64,000 bases of DNA. It comes from Albugo candida. Its lineage: Eukaryota; Oomycota; Peronosporomycetes; Albuginales. Within the stretch, counting starts at the first letter, position 1. Each line of letters starts with the position of its first letter. Both the position numbers and the translations under genes were made by a program. The stretch spans positions 496,001 through 560,000 of the forward strand of contig JBDOQK010000005.1 in the NCBI GenBank assembly GCA_040437565.1. The letters run 5' to 3'. The notes below the pieces were generated by a model that worked only from the letters and a program-made list of their open reading frames with translations, did not search any database and was not told the origin of the DNA. This document shows positions 21,965 through 31,355 of this stretch, piece after piece.

Positions 21965-24061
21965 ATGGATTCCACACAATATGGTTTACTCATAGCTAAA
22001 TTGGTCGCGCAAACATGCTCTGTCAGTGTAACGGGATATCTCATCACCCGCAACATTCGCAAATTTTTCCACCGTCGCGCATTTTGCCTCTCCTCGGCCA
22101 AATCAGAGCCTCGTCAGCAAGATGCGCCCGCTATTAATGCAGACAACTCGCCATCAGCTCGCATCCTATGGGCCGCCTGGTGCTCTGATTTTGCATTTTC
22201 CTTATTTGGATGGATACAAACATTCTGTCTTGTCAGCAAGCTCACACCTGTCAATGACTTTCGTCTGACATTGTACGCGCAAGCACCTCATTGGTCTTTT
22301 CAAATTGCTTCATTTTGCTGGATGGGAGTTTTAGCAATTTACATAACTAGCCAGCGCCGCGAACAATTTGATGTCACGATTTGCCATTATGTGATTTGGA
22401 TATTTATTCTGTTTTATTGGATACTGGAAATCTCTGCAATATATAATGGAACAGCTTGGTTCACGCATTTGGCGACTTTTCTCTGGAAAGCTGTTGCAAC
22501 AATCAATTTTGGAATTGTCATTATCTGCTGGGCGGTATATGCGCGAAGGGCACGCAAACGACTCCGAAATGGGCAATTTGTAATCTCCAAGCTTGTTGCA
22601 TACACCATTTGTTTTATTTGCTTTGTGTCACCAAATATTATCGCCGAGCTTGTTCATGGAACAACACGAAGATACACAATACAAATGGTTTTTTCTGCTT
22701 TGCTCCAATTATGGCCGACAGCAAATGGATTTATTGCTTTGACAAAGACCACTTGGTGCCTTTGCTTTTTTACAAGTATGCAAACATCCGCTCCACTAAC
22801 GAGCGTAGGCGGTAAGAAACGGTACCTTATGTCACAGAAGCTGCCTGAACTGAAAGGACTTGAGATTGGTGAGAAGATTGGCGAGGGTGTTGCTGTTGTG
22901 TATATGGGGAAATGGAGAGGAGCACAAGTTGCTGTGAAAATGAAGTCTGTGATATCGGAAGAATGTGAAGACGATGTTTTATTCCAGCACGCGTGCAATT
23001 TGGAGATCCAAGAAGAAGCACAGGTGATGAAGCAATTGAGTCATCCAAATATCGTACTCTTTATGGAGGCTGGTTTTTATCGGGGCTCTATTTGTATTAT
23101 CAGCGAATATTGTGCTAGAGGATCGCTACGTGATGTGCTGAAACAAAAAATACATCACCTTAGTTGGCCTACACGTATCCGACTAGCTCTTGGAATCGCA
23201 CACGGTATGCAGTATTTGCACAGCGCCAAACCAGCGATGATTCATCGAGATTTGAAGAGTCCAAACGTACTCGTAGACGATTCTTGGCATGCCAAAATTG
23301 CAGATTTTGGAACACTACGGTTTGCTGAAATTGTCTCGTCCGTTCGAAATAGTATAGCAAACGGACGGGACGTGGAGCCATGTGTAATGACAGGAGTGGT
23401 AGGCACAACACGCTGGATGGCTCCTGAAGTGATCTTGGGCAACAAAGTATACACTAGTAAAGTTGATATCTACAGCTTGGGGCTCATTCTATGGGAACTC
23501 ATTGGAGGCCAATTACCATTCGAAACGATGCGATGGAATCATGAGATTGAGAAGGTGATTCTCCTCGGATTTCGGCCGAGCATCAACTCGAAGCAATGCC
23601 CTACTTGGTGGAAAGTACTGGTTTCTAAATGCTGGGATTCGGATCCAGAAGCTCGTCCAACCATCCAAGAGGTCATCCGGACTCTACAGCGGATCGCTCG
23701 GGAAGAATTCTGCGGAGAAGAAGGCTTTCGTGGTACAGAGACAGCTTCGAGCTGGAATGAAATGGACCAGAGTATGTCTGAGTCGCCTTTTGTATTGTAT
23801 GCAAGAAACGCTGGCAAAGCTTCGGCTGTACCTTCGAAGAGGAGTAACTGCAGCATGCTGACGTCCACAACTGTGAGCACTTGGACATCAGTCTCTGCAT
23901 TGGGTCACTCGCCTAGTCACACATCTGCCGATGACCACTCGACTTTGCATCGACTATCATGCGATATTGAGGTTGCAACTCGTTGGAAAATTATCACGAG
24001 CGAATCAAACAATACATTCGATACTCCGCTATTGGAAAGTAGCTCTGCAGAATCGTCATAG
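21965..24061 (+). CDS. GPCR-like seven-transmembrane protein fused to tyrosine-kinase-like (TKL) kinase
   Basis: A single intronless frame of 698 residues from ATG 21965. Hydrophobic segments lie at about residues 8-26, 66-88, 104-125, 135-155, 165-190, 205-225 and 232-255, giving seven membrane spans. Short basic loops such as RRARKRLRNG lie on the likely cytosolic side. The kinase domain (about 285-555) has GEKIGEGVAVVY (glycine loop), QVAVKMK (Lys), MIHRDLKSPNVLVDD (catalytic loop), IADFGTLRF (Mg-binding), TRWMAPEVI and the SKVDIYSLGLILWE motif typical of TKL kinases. A Ser-rich tail follows. Oomycetes are known to carry 'GPCR-bigrams', receptors fused to catalytic domains, including TKL kinases, and this fits that type. 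It probably senses an external cue at the plasma membrane and signals without a G protein. The fold of the 7TM part is inferred from hydropathy only. Confidence 0.88.
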   Translation: MDSTQYGLLIAKLVAQTCSVSVTGYLITRNIRKFFHRRAFCLSSAKSEPRQQDAPAINADNSPSARILWAAWCSDFAFSLFGWIQTFCLVSKLTPVNDFRLTLYAQAPHWSFQIASFCWMGVLAIYITSQRREQFDVTICHYVIWIFILFYWILEISAIYNGTAWFTHLATFLWKAVATINFGIVIICWAVYARRARKRLRNGQFVISKLVAYTICFICFVSPNIIAELVHGTTRRYTIQMVFSALLQLWPTANGFIALTKTTWCLCFFTSMQTSAPLTSVGGKKRYLMSQKLPELKGLEIGEKIGEGVAVVYMGKWRGAQVAVKMKSVISEECEDDVLFQHACNLEIQEEAQVMKQLSHPNIVLFMEAGFYRGSICIISEYCARGSLRDVLKQKIHHLSWPTRIRLALGIAHGMQYLHSAKPAMIHRDLKSPNVLVDDSWHAKIADFGTLRFAEIVSSVRNSIANGRDVEPCVMTGVVGTTRWMAPEVILGNKVYTSKVDIYSLGLILWELIGGQLPFETMRWNHEIEKVILLGFRPSINSKQCPTWWKVLVSKCWDSDPEARPTIQEVIRTLQRIAREEFCGEEGFRGTETASSWNEMDQSMSESPFVLYARNAGKASAVPSKRSNCSMLTSTTVSTWTSVSALGHSPSHTSADDHSTLHRLSCDIEVATRWKIITSESNNTFDTPLLESSSAESS

Positions 24062-24105
24062 ATCCCGTGTGTTCGGTGATGGTAGCAAACGTGGGCATCT
24101 ATGAA

Positions 24106-25308
24106 TTATCGCTGTTTTGTCTTGGATTTGGATAGACCTTTTTTCTTCTTGGACTTCGTTTCGGACGGTCGATGTAACTGCTTGAACAGCTCAGGAGGGA
24201 TCGAAGAATCGACAAGAAAAGATTGAATTTTGGATTTGTTCTATCATATCACCGTTCCATTCAAAAACAACCCTCAGCAGTCAATAAGAAGAAAACATAC
24301 AGTTTTGACCGCTTTGAGAAGTATTTCAGCTCCTGTGGCCTCAATTGGATTATAAGTCAGGTCGACATGCGCAAGGCTTTTACTGAGCTGAAGACTTTGT
24401 CCAAAAGCATGCAAGGCTGCAACGCCATGCCGAATTCCATTATCGGCGAGATTGAGCCTTTTTAAATTCACAGACCTTGCAAGACCTAATGAAAAGTGAT
24501 ACAAGCCTTCATCGCCTAAATCATTCCCCTGTAGAGAGAGCGTTTCCAGCGCAATATGAGGCATGGCGACGAATTGAGCAAGCTTTATGGATCCTTCCGC
24601 GCTGATATTGCAGTACTCCAAATAGAGCTCCTATCAGTTGATCACACTTGATCATGAGACTGATTCATTACTTGTCACTATCCACGGACATTACCTTGAG
24701 GGTTGTATTGATAAATAAACCATCACAAAGTTTACTGGTACCGCCATCGGATATTTTACGATTATAGCTGAGATTCAGTGTGTGTAATTTTCCGCTAGTA
24801 GAGGTTCCCAAAGCCCCTGCAATCGCATGACAACCTTGTTCTCCAATATCGCAATCCAATAATTCCAAGCGTGTGATGGAGATCTTTGTACAGCGTAACA
24901 ATGAAGCCTGTACGAATGTGGTAGTAATTCCCATATCATCAGCTTCGTGCGGCTTCTTACGATTGCTAGAGCACCCTCATTGCCAACTTCCTGTCGCCAT
25001 ATACGTATGCAACGAATATGCGTGTATATTCCGGTTCCTGAAAGTCCTACGCCGTAAGTGCGAGTCAAGGCCTCATCATTTAAGCTGACTGGATAGTAAT
25101 GCGGAAAGGATATCAAAATAGCGCAAGTGAAAGCTTTTAAATCTGTTGGTCCTATGACGCCCCCGGCATCCTCAAGTAAAACCTGTAATCGATCATCAAA
25201 GCACATTTCAGCGGGCTGTATGTACGCTACGCTTACATTGTACAATTCGGATTGTTCTTCGTTGCCTCGAATCAGCTCATAGATAAGAGTGTTTGTATTC
25301 AGACCCAT
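24106..25308 (-). CDS. Leucine-rich-repeat protein (RNI/NLR-type LRRs)
   Basis: Minus-strand gene starting MGLNTNTLIYELIRG at 25308. Exon 1 has an N-terminal region with CFDDRLQVLLEDAGGVIGPT. Introns are inferred near 25003-25062 (donor uncertain) and at about 24908-24960, 24635-24698 and 24233-24290. LRRs of the ribonuclease-inhibitor type follow: EVGNEGALAI, ITRLELLDCDIGEQGCHAI, KLHTLNLSYNRKISDGG, LKELYLEYCNISAEGSIKL, LETLSLQGNDLGDEGLYHF, NLKRLNLADNGI and LAHVDLTYNPIEATGAEILL. The tail is strongly basic (SETKSKKKKGLSKSKTKQR). Such repeats bind proteins and are common in oomycetes, where some resemble centriolar or ciliary LRR proteins. No catalytic domain is seen. The stop lies 44 bp from that of the kinase gene, a tight convergent pair. 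Confidence 0.83.
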
Positions 25309-26626
25309 TGAACTATGAGGAGCTCAACGTAACCTGTTTAACCTTTTGTGTATGTGTTTCAGTACCGGCATGTTTTCGCATAGTTTGCTAATAACATTTG
25401 ACGTGATATGTTGACAGCATCGGGTGCGTTCTTCTTTTTCATGGGAAAGAGGGAGGCTCGAACGAGTTTTCTTAGTCAAAGCACTTTNNNNNNNNNNNNN
25501 NNNNNNNNNNNNNNNNNNNNNNNNNNNNNNNNNNNNNNNNNNNNNNNNNNNNNNNNNNNNNNNNNNNNNNNNNNNNNNNNNNNNNNNTATGTGTTTCAGT
25601 ACCGGCATGTTTTCGCATAGTTTGCTAATAACATTTGACGTGATATGTTGACAGCATCGGGTGCGTTCTTCTTTTTCATGGGAAAGAGGGAGGCTCGAAC
25701 GAGTTTTCTTAGTCAAAGCACTTTATTGAGATTTCGCTCAAAAGGTGTAAAAGAACGCGATATAATTAGTCGATACATCGGAATTTGAAGACACCACTTG
25801 ATGTCCAAATTGACTCTAATCTCATGTGACTACCTTCACGTCTTACTCAACAGATGCAAAGAAATGCACTCATTGCATCGTCAAAGGCAATGTATTGAGT
25901 GGGATTCGAACGGATTGTGCTTGCGATGTTGTATTGACGATACCAGCACCAGGAAGGAGAGTCACTTATTGATGTATATATGCTGGAACAGCTCTAGCGA
26001 GCTATAAGGATGAACAGCTATATATATCATTCATGCTATCGTGGAACCGATTAAATGCAAGAGAATATTGTTCGTGCGGTATCAGGAACAATTAAAAGGT
26101 GGTCACAGCACTTGACACTTGTGCGTATTACACGGCTAATTATTATCGTGAAAAAAGCTTAGTCGTTCTAGTATTAGAAATATGGTGTTACTCATTAGAA
26201 GTGATAAAATGCCATTCGAGAAACTCACTTCTGGATTCGAAGATCTAGAAGCTAGCAGGGATGAAGATGCATCGTCACGCATTTAGATTCGGTGATGACG
26301 GTCGTAACGTAAATTGCAAATATTTTATTGCAGCGCTTTATTGAAGAAATTCAATATCGACACATGCCGTCACGGTAACGCCTTGAAGCGAAAAATTTAG
26401 ATCGTGTATAAAGCGGGAAATCAAATGGCTAGGGAAAAGAAGCTTTAGATATTTCATGTCGCTTGGCAATACATTTAACCAAATGGACACGATTCACCTA
26501 GTATACGGATTGTTGTCCTTTCGCTCGTGCATACATGCAACTTAAAAATCGATAAAAAAATTCATCAGGCAACATGAAGTTACCATGTGAAGATACATAT
26601 TCCGTACCTTTTGACTCTGGCTTTAT
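25309..26626. other. Intergenic stretch with gap 5
   Basis: No supported gene. The open frames here are short and starts are mostly non-ATG. A tRNA-like T-loop string near 25907-25920 was examined and rejected. The last 600 bp are AT-rich and form the upstream region of the gene at 26627. Confidence 0.5.
25351..25724. repeat. Gap-flanking direct repeat 5 (137 bp)
   Basis: Positions 25351-25487 and 25588-25724 read the same around the N gap 25488-25587. Confidence 0.9.
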
Positions 26627-28054
26627 ATGGTAACCCACCAAAAATTAGAGCGTCCACTCTCATCGCATTCCACTCAACTTGTAGCTGCTGGCGGAAAGAT
26701 CTATCAAGAAGTTCAACTCAGTGTCAAATTTCCCTTCAAGGTCAACAACGTAACAAGATCGATAAATAAAGACCGCGAGATGTCTACAGCACCTGCTAGT
26801 TTCTGTGGCAAGCTTTCCCCGCGTACCAAGGTGGTGACTTATTGCTCTCTCAATCCTCCAAGTTTGTCTCCAAAGATAAGGAAGCTGTTTGCTTCCACCG
26901 ATACTAATAAAACTCTAACGTTTTTGCAGAACGCGCGTGAATTGAATATTCCCGTTCGATCAGGAAAGTGGAACTTGATAGAAGAACAGTATTTGCGCAA
27001 GCTTGTAAAGTTATTTTCAATGGGTCTGCTGGAAAATATTGAGCCAAAAACTTCGATGCGATCATGGCTTTCAAAAATGCTCAACTGTTGCCCGATGAGA
27101 ATATCGAAGAAACAAATGCATGGTGAGAAATTCAGAGGAAAGGCTAAATTTAGAAGAAATGAAGTTCAAATACATGCAGTGACGCAAGCAGAATATGACG
27201 CGATGTGCACCGAAGTGACGAGATTAAGGTGCGAATTTTTGATACAGTGGGTGCAAGACGAATTTAGACGAAAGGGGACAAAGGAATCGACAAGAGATTT
27301 TAAGATGTGGTACACAAAAGCAATCCAGACTTTACCCAAACCTGTGATCGCTAGAAATGATTGCGTTCGGGAAATATCTTCAAATATCGAGCAGGAAACT
27401 TTATTCAGGTTCATCCACACTTTTGAACTGAAATTGTCGAATAAACGAGCAAACAGCAATGCGCAAAGTCGTAATAGTAAACATTGCAAAAGAGCTCGTG
27501 CCATAATTTGGGACAACAGCAAAGATATTGATCATACATTACAAAGTGCACTTGATGTGAGCAAGAAAGACCGTTCTCGACAACAAAATGGCTGCTCTGT
27601 ACATGCAAACACTCACGATCGTCATGGCATAAAGGACTGGACGTTCGGAAGGGATGAGTACGCCTTTGGAGATTGTACACTAGATGGTGATCAAGGGACA
27701 TTTCGTGCCATGCTGCGTGCAGAAAATGACCCAAAAGAATTAGGTGGGGGAGCAAATGCAATATGGCAATCATTCAACGAAGAGCAAAAGAAGTCTTATG
27801 GCGAAGATACAGTCAAAGTCTATCTGGACCCTATGGAAGAGTTTTGCGCCAAATATCCTAGTCCATCCTGCATTGATTTTGGTTTACCAAGTGCCTGGGA
27901 TTTTGGCTCCTATTATCATAACGAATTTATATTCAATCCAAATGGAGGCTGGGAAGATTCCGATTTTGGTGATAGCTCTCTCAATGCTTCCGAAAGCTGC
28001 TTGACACAAAACGAGACGACGTCAGAGCTATGGCCAAGCAGCCTTCTGGTATGA
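26627..28054 (+). CDS. Uncharacterised protein with a stramenopile-type 'W..EE..Y / PMRISKK' domain
   Basis: A 475-residue intronless frame from ATG 26627; the methionine at residue 52 is an alternative start. Residues 113-164 run from GKWNLIEEQYLRKLVKLF through a Gly-Leu-Leu turn to CCPMRISKKQM. As I recall them, many uncharacterised diatom and oomycete proteins share this layout: a Trp-started acidic helix with E-E-x-Y, then a variable loop, then a Cys-x-Pro-Met-Arg-Ile-Ser-Lys-Lys block. It is probably a nucleic-acid- or protein-binding helical module, but no function is established to my knowledge. The middle part is rich in Lys/Arg/Asn and the C-terminal third is acidic, ending with several short aromatic motifs (SAWDFGSYYH). 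A transcriptional regulator with an acidic activation-like tail is one guess only. Confidence 0.72.
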   Translation: MVTHQKLERPLSSHSTQLVAAGGKIYQEVQLSVKFPFKVNNVTRSINKDREMSTAPASFCGKLSPRTKVVTYCSLNPPSLSPKIRKLFASTDTNKTLTFLQNARELNIPVRSGKWNLIEEQYLRKLVKLFSMGLLENIEPKTSMRSWLSKMLNCCPMRISKKQMHGEKFRGKAKFRRNEVQIHAVTQAEYDAMCTEVTRLRCEFLIQWVQDEFRRKGTKESTRDFKMWYTKAIQTLPKPVIARNDCVREISSNIEQETLFRFIHTFELKLSNKRANSNAQSRNSKHCKRARAIIWDNSKDIDHTLQSALDVSKKDRSRQQNGCSVHANTHDRHGIKDWTFGRDEYAFGDCTLDGDQGTFRAMLRAENDPKELGGGANAIWQSFNEEQKKSYGEDTVKVYLDPMEEFCAKYPSPSCIDFGLPSAWDFGSYYHNEFIFNPNGGWEDSDFGDSSLNASESCLTQNETTSELWPSSLLV

Positions 28055-28293
28055 GGTCAAACTATGACCGATGTTACAAAGCTGAAGGCTGTCGATCATT
28101 TATCACCATTTTGCAGCATTTATGATGTGCCACAATCGCGTGCTTAATCTTTTTTCTTTTCCGCTTGCAAGGAATTGTATTTCAGATCATAGTAGGGTTC
28201 GTCTGAAATATATTCTTTTTGATACGCGAAGAAGAGCAACACGTTGTTTCCTATACCAGGATTGGCCATTTATTTTCTTCCTTTACAGAATTT

Positions 28294-29006
28294 ATGGCTC
28301 CACCACTGCATCGCTTTTGTCACAGACAAGAAGATACTGAGATCGAAGAAATTGACACAGACACTTTACGAAAGAATCAGTCATCACAATATGACACCTT
28401 TCATCACTATCGTCCGCAGAAGCGACGTCGAACATTGTCCGAGCGTCTTGAAGAATTATGTCTGAGCTCAAATGATGCAAATATGGAGTCGGCTTCATTC
28501 GAAATCGATCAAGCGGATACACAAGAGTATGAAAGACAGTCTGAAATGCAGCTTTCCTCTTTCCATCGCATAAAGAGACCGTATGATTCACGATATCTTA
28601 TATCAAAACAATCGGAAGCTGCGCGTACGCAGACTAACCGCGCTAACAATCTGATTTTCGAAAGTTTGGTATCGCAGTATCTCGCGAGTGAAATCAGCTC
28701 TTTGAGGTCAGTTTGAAGCTACTTTATGAACACGTTTGCCACGTCCGCATTGGCTCTGACATACACATTCATAGCACGGATCTAGTAATCTACCATCCAA
28801 AACCTGAACACTCACGCTTCTACGCATCGAATCTGGGTTTTCGGGCAAGAGGAGAGCAGAACACACAATACGTTGATGATTATGACGGTATTGACTGTGC
28901 CGGGAATGAGGACGTTGATATGAAACTTGCAGTGCCAAAAGTACCGAGACTAGCCAATTCTGTAACGCATTCAGAATGGTTCACCGAAGCACAGGAAGAA
29001 TTGTGA
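28294..29006 (+). CDS. Uncharacterised protein with nuclear-localisation-like basic motif
   Basis: ATG 28294 (MAPPLHRFCHRQEDTEIEEI) follows an acceptor-like CTTTACAG, so an upstream 5' UTR exon is possible. Exon 1 runs to about 28707 and includes RPQKRRRTLSERLEELCL, a plausible bipartite-like nuclear signal, and a polar helical region ending NNLIFESLVSQYLASEISSL. After an intron of about 68 nt ending in ATTCATAG, exon 2 encodes TDLVIYHPKPEHSRFYASNL and an acidic tail ending EWFTEAQEEL. I recognise no family. The stop lies in the first copy of gap-flanking repeat 6; the second copy has a Leu-to-Phe change just before the same stop. Confidence 0.58.
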
Positions 29007-29400
29007 TCGGACTGCCGCATGTCTGTGCTTTCGCCAAGTAGAGATGATTGTGGAATCGACATGAAAGACCTAGAAGAAGTCAGATATCACTTTCCTGTTT
29101 ATAGCGTTCTAAACGTACGCGGCGAAACACTACATTATTNNNNNNNNNNNNNNNNNNNNNNNNNNNNNNNNNNNNNNNNNNNNNNNNNNNNNNNNNNNNN
29201 NNNNNNNNNNNNNNNNNNNNNNNNNNNNNNNNNNNNNNNGTTCACCGAAGCACAGGAAGAATTCTGATCGGACTGCCGCATGTCTGTGCTTTCGCCAAGT
29301 AGAGATGATTGTGGAATCGACATGAAAGACCTAGAAGAAGTCAGATATCACTTTCCTGTTTATAGCGTTCTAAACGTACGCGGCGAAACACTACATTATT
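28979..29400. repeat. Gap-flanking direct repeat 6 (161 bp, one mismatch)
   Basis: Positions 28979-29139 and 29240-29400 match around the N gap 29140-29239, with one visible G/C difference (AATTGTG versus AATTCTG). Either a sequencing error or the two haplotypes would explain it. Confidence 0.88.
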
Positions 29401-29457
29401 TCATCCAAATGAATTCTGGATGGCGGCTATCCGCTTCAAATAAGAGCCTCCTTTCGG

Positions 29458-30359
29458 ATGTCTTCTATTTTACTCGTCCAGGCACTCTTACCACTTCCTC
29501 TGCTCATTTATCTTCCGCGGCTGCTGTAAGCAATATGTACACATTCCTTTTCTATCAAATGCTACGAAAACACTTGTAGATATGGCACGTCTTTGGAGCA
29601 GAATCTGGCGCGTGCGTTACCGTGTGCGGTGCTTTCCGTCCTAATTTTGATGATTTTTTGCGCTTGGAAACTCTCACATACGGCTTTCATGTTCAGCAAG
29701 AGCAATAATTCTCGCGATTTTCTTCAGTCTTTTTTTCGGCATGGAGTTTTCGGTCTCACAATTGGAGGTATTGTGTGGTTTGTCGTTGTTGTTCTATTTG
29801 GTGCTCCCCTCTATCAGTACGTATGCAATCAGCCTCTTGAAGTACGGAAACACACTTCATTGCTCTTCTTTTGTAGACTATTGGATCGCTCCTTATTATT
29901 ATCCCTTCTACTTGCGGCTTTCACCACCTTTCCGCTTTCTATTCATTTTGGTCCCAACGTCAGCATGTGGATACAAATTGTTCTCAATCTGGGCTGGAAG
30001 GATAAGATGTATACTCTCACGACATGGAATAAGGCTTCAAAGAAAGAAAAGTATCAGATCTTCCTACAAGCATACTCGACTGCGTCTTGTGTAGGAGCAG
30101 TTGTTGGAACTTATGTTGGAGCGTTTCCGATTCCGTTGGACTGGGATCGGCCTTGGCAGGTGATGCTTGCGTTATATTTGATCAAATGTGCTCAACACGT
30201 GATAAATAACTCATGACGTAGCAATGGCCACTCACATGTGTGTATGGATGTCTTGTTGGCAACTCAATGGGGATGTTGGGGCTTTGGATTCACCTACAAA
30301 CTCACAAAGCACAATTTCAAGATGTATTACGAAATGGGCAAGCCGCCAGAATAGAGTGA
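29458..30359 (+). CDS. PIGF: PIG-F, GPI ethanolamine-phosphate transferase stabilising subunit
   Basis: PIG-F is a multi-span ER membrane protein that binds and stabilises PIG-O and PIG-G, the enzymes adding ethanolamine phosphate to GPI anchors. Four exons (29458-29525, 29580-29816, 29877-30159, 30222-30359) join in phase to 241 residues; the human protein has 219. The N-terminal span is SSILLVQALLPLPLLIYLP. Further spans are ALPCAVLSVLILMIFCAWKL, GLTIGGIVWFVVVVLFGAPL and SLLLSLLLAAFTTFPLSIHF. The hallmark GAFPIPLDWDRPWQ-QWPLTC runs across the last intron, which proves that splice. A charged loop at KDKMYTLTTWNKASKKEKYQ is longer than usual. The start was chosen at ATG 29458 because only that reading puts a hydrophobic exon in phase with the second. 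Confidence 0.92.
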
Positions 30360-31355
30360 TGCAGTGAGGAGTACGTTAAAACATATCATATCATGTGCGA
30401 CTACTCAAAGAAATCCTGAGTTGCGATCCGACTACAGCGCTCTGGAAATGATCCAAGAGAGAGGCTCTCGCGTTTCTGCTATCATGAACAAATAAGGTCT
30501 GTAGCAGCTCCTTGCGCTGTGTTCGGTCACAAAATACGCTCATATCACAGGCGAATCCAATCAATGTCACCTTGAGCTCCCTGCTAGAAGAAGAAAGCGC
30601 TTGCAAGTAGTGATCCAGTAGCCTTTTCCGGTATTGTATCCGATCTTCGCCATGTCGTAAAATCTGTAGCACTATCTGGCAAATGGAGGTCACNNNNNNN
30701 NNNNNNNNNNNNNNNNNNNNNNNNNNNNNNNNNNNNNNNNNNNNNNNNNNNNNNNNNNNNNNNNNNNNNNNNNNNNNNNNNNNNNNNNNNNNNTCCGTTG
30801 GACTGGGATCGGCCTTGGCAGGTGATGCTTGCGTTATATTTGATCAAATGTGCTCAACACGTGATAAATAACTCATGACGTAGCAATGGCCACTCACATG
30901 TGTGTATGGATGTCTTGTTGGCAACTCAATGGGGATGTTGGGGCTTTGGATTCACCTACAAACTCACAAAGCACAATTTCAAGATGTATTACGAAATGGG
31001 CAAGCCGCCAGAATAGAGTGATGCAGTGAGGAGTACGTTAAAACATATCATATCATGTGCGACTACTCAAAGAAATCCTGAGTTGCGATCCGACTACAGC
31101 GCTCTGGAAATGATCCAAGAGAGAGGCTCTCGCGTTTCTGCTATCATGAACAAATAAGGTCTGTAGCAGCTCCTTGCGCTGTGTTCGGTCACAAAATACG
31201 CTCATATCACAGGCGAATCCAATCAATGTCACCTTGAGCTCCCTGCTAGAAGAAGAAAGCGCTTGCAAGTAGTGATCCAGTAGCCTTTTCCGGTATTGTA
31301 TCCGATCTTCGCCATGTCGTAAAATCTGTAGCACTATCTGGCAAATGGAGGTCAC
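30132..31355. repeat. Gap-flanking direct repeat 7 (562 bp)
   Basis: Positions 30132-30693 and 30794-31355 read the same around the N gap 30694-30793. The repeat holds the last exon of PIG-F and the 3' end of the Integrator gene, so both appear twice. The true genome very likely has each once, as convergent neighbours. Confidence 0.9.

Noticed and set aside
25851-25960. String GGGATTCGAAC resembling the T-loop of a minus-strand tRNA
   Set aside because: The flanking bases do not pair into a T-arm, and no anticodon or acceptor stem could be drawn.
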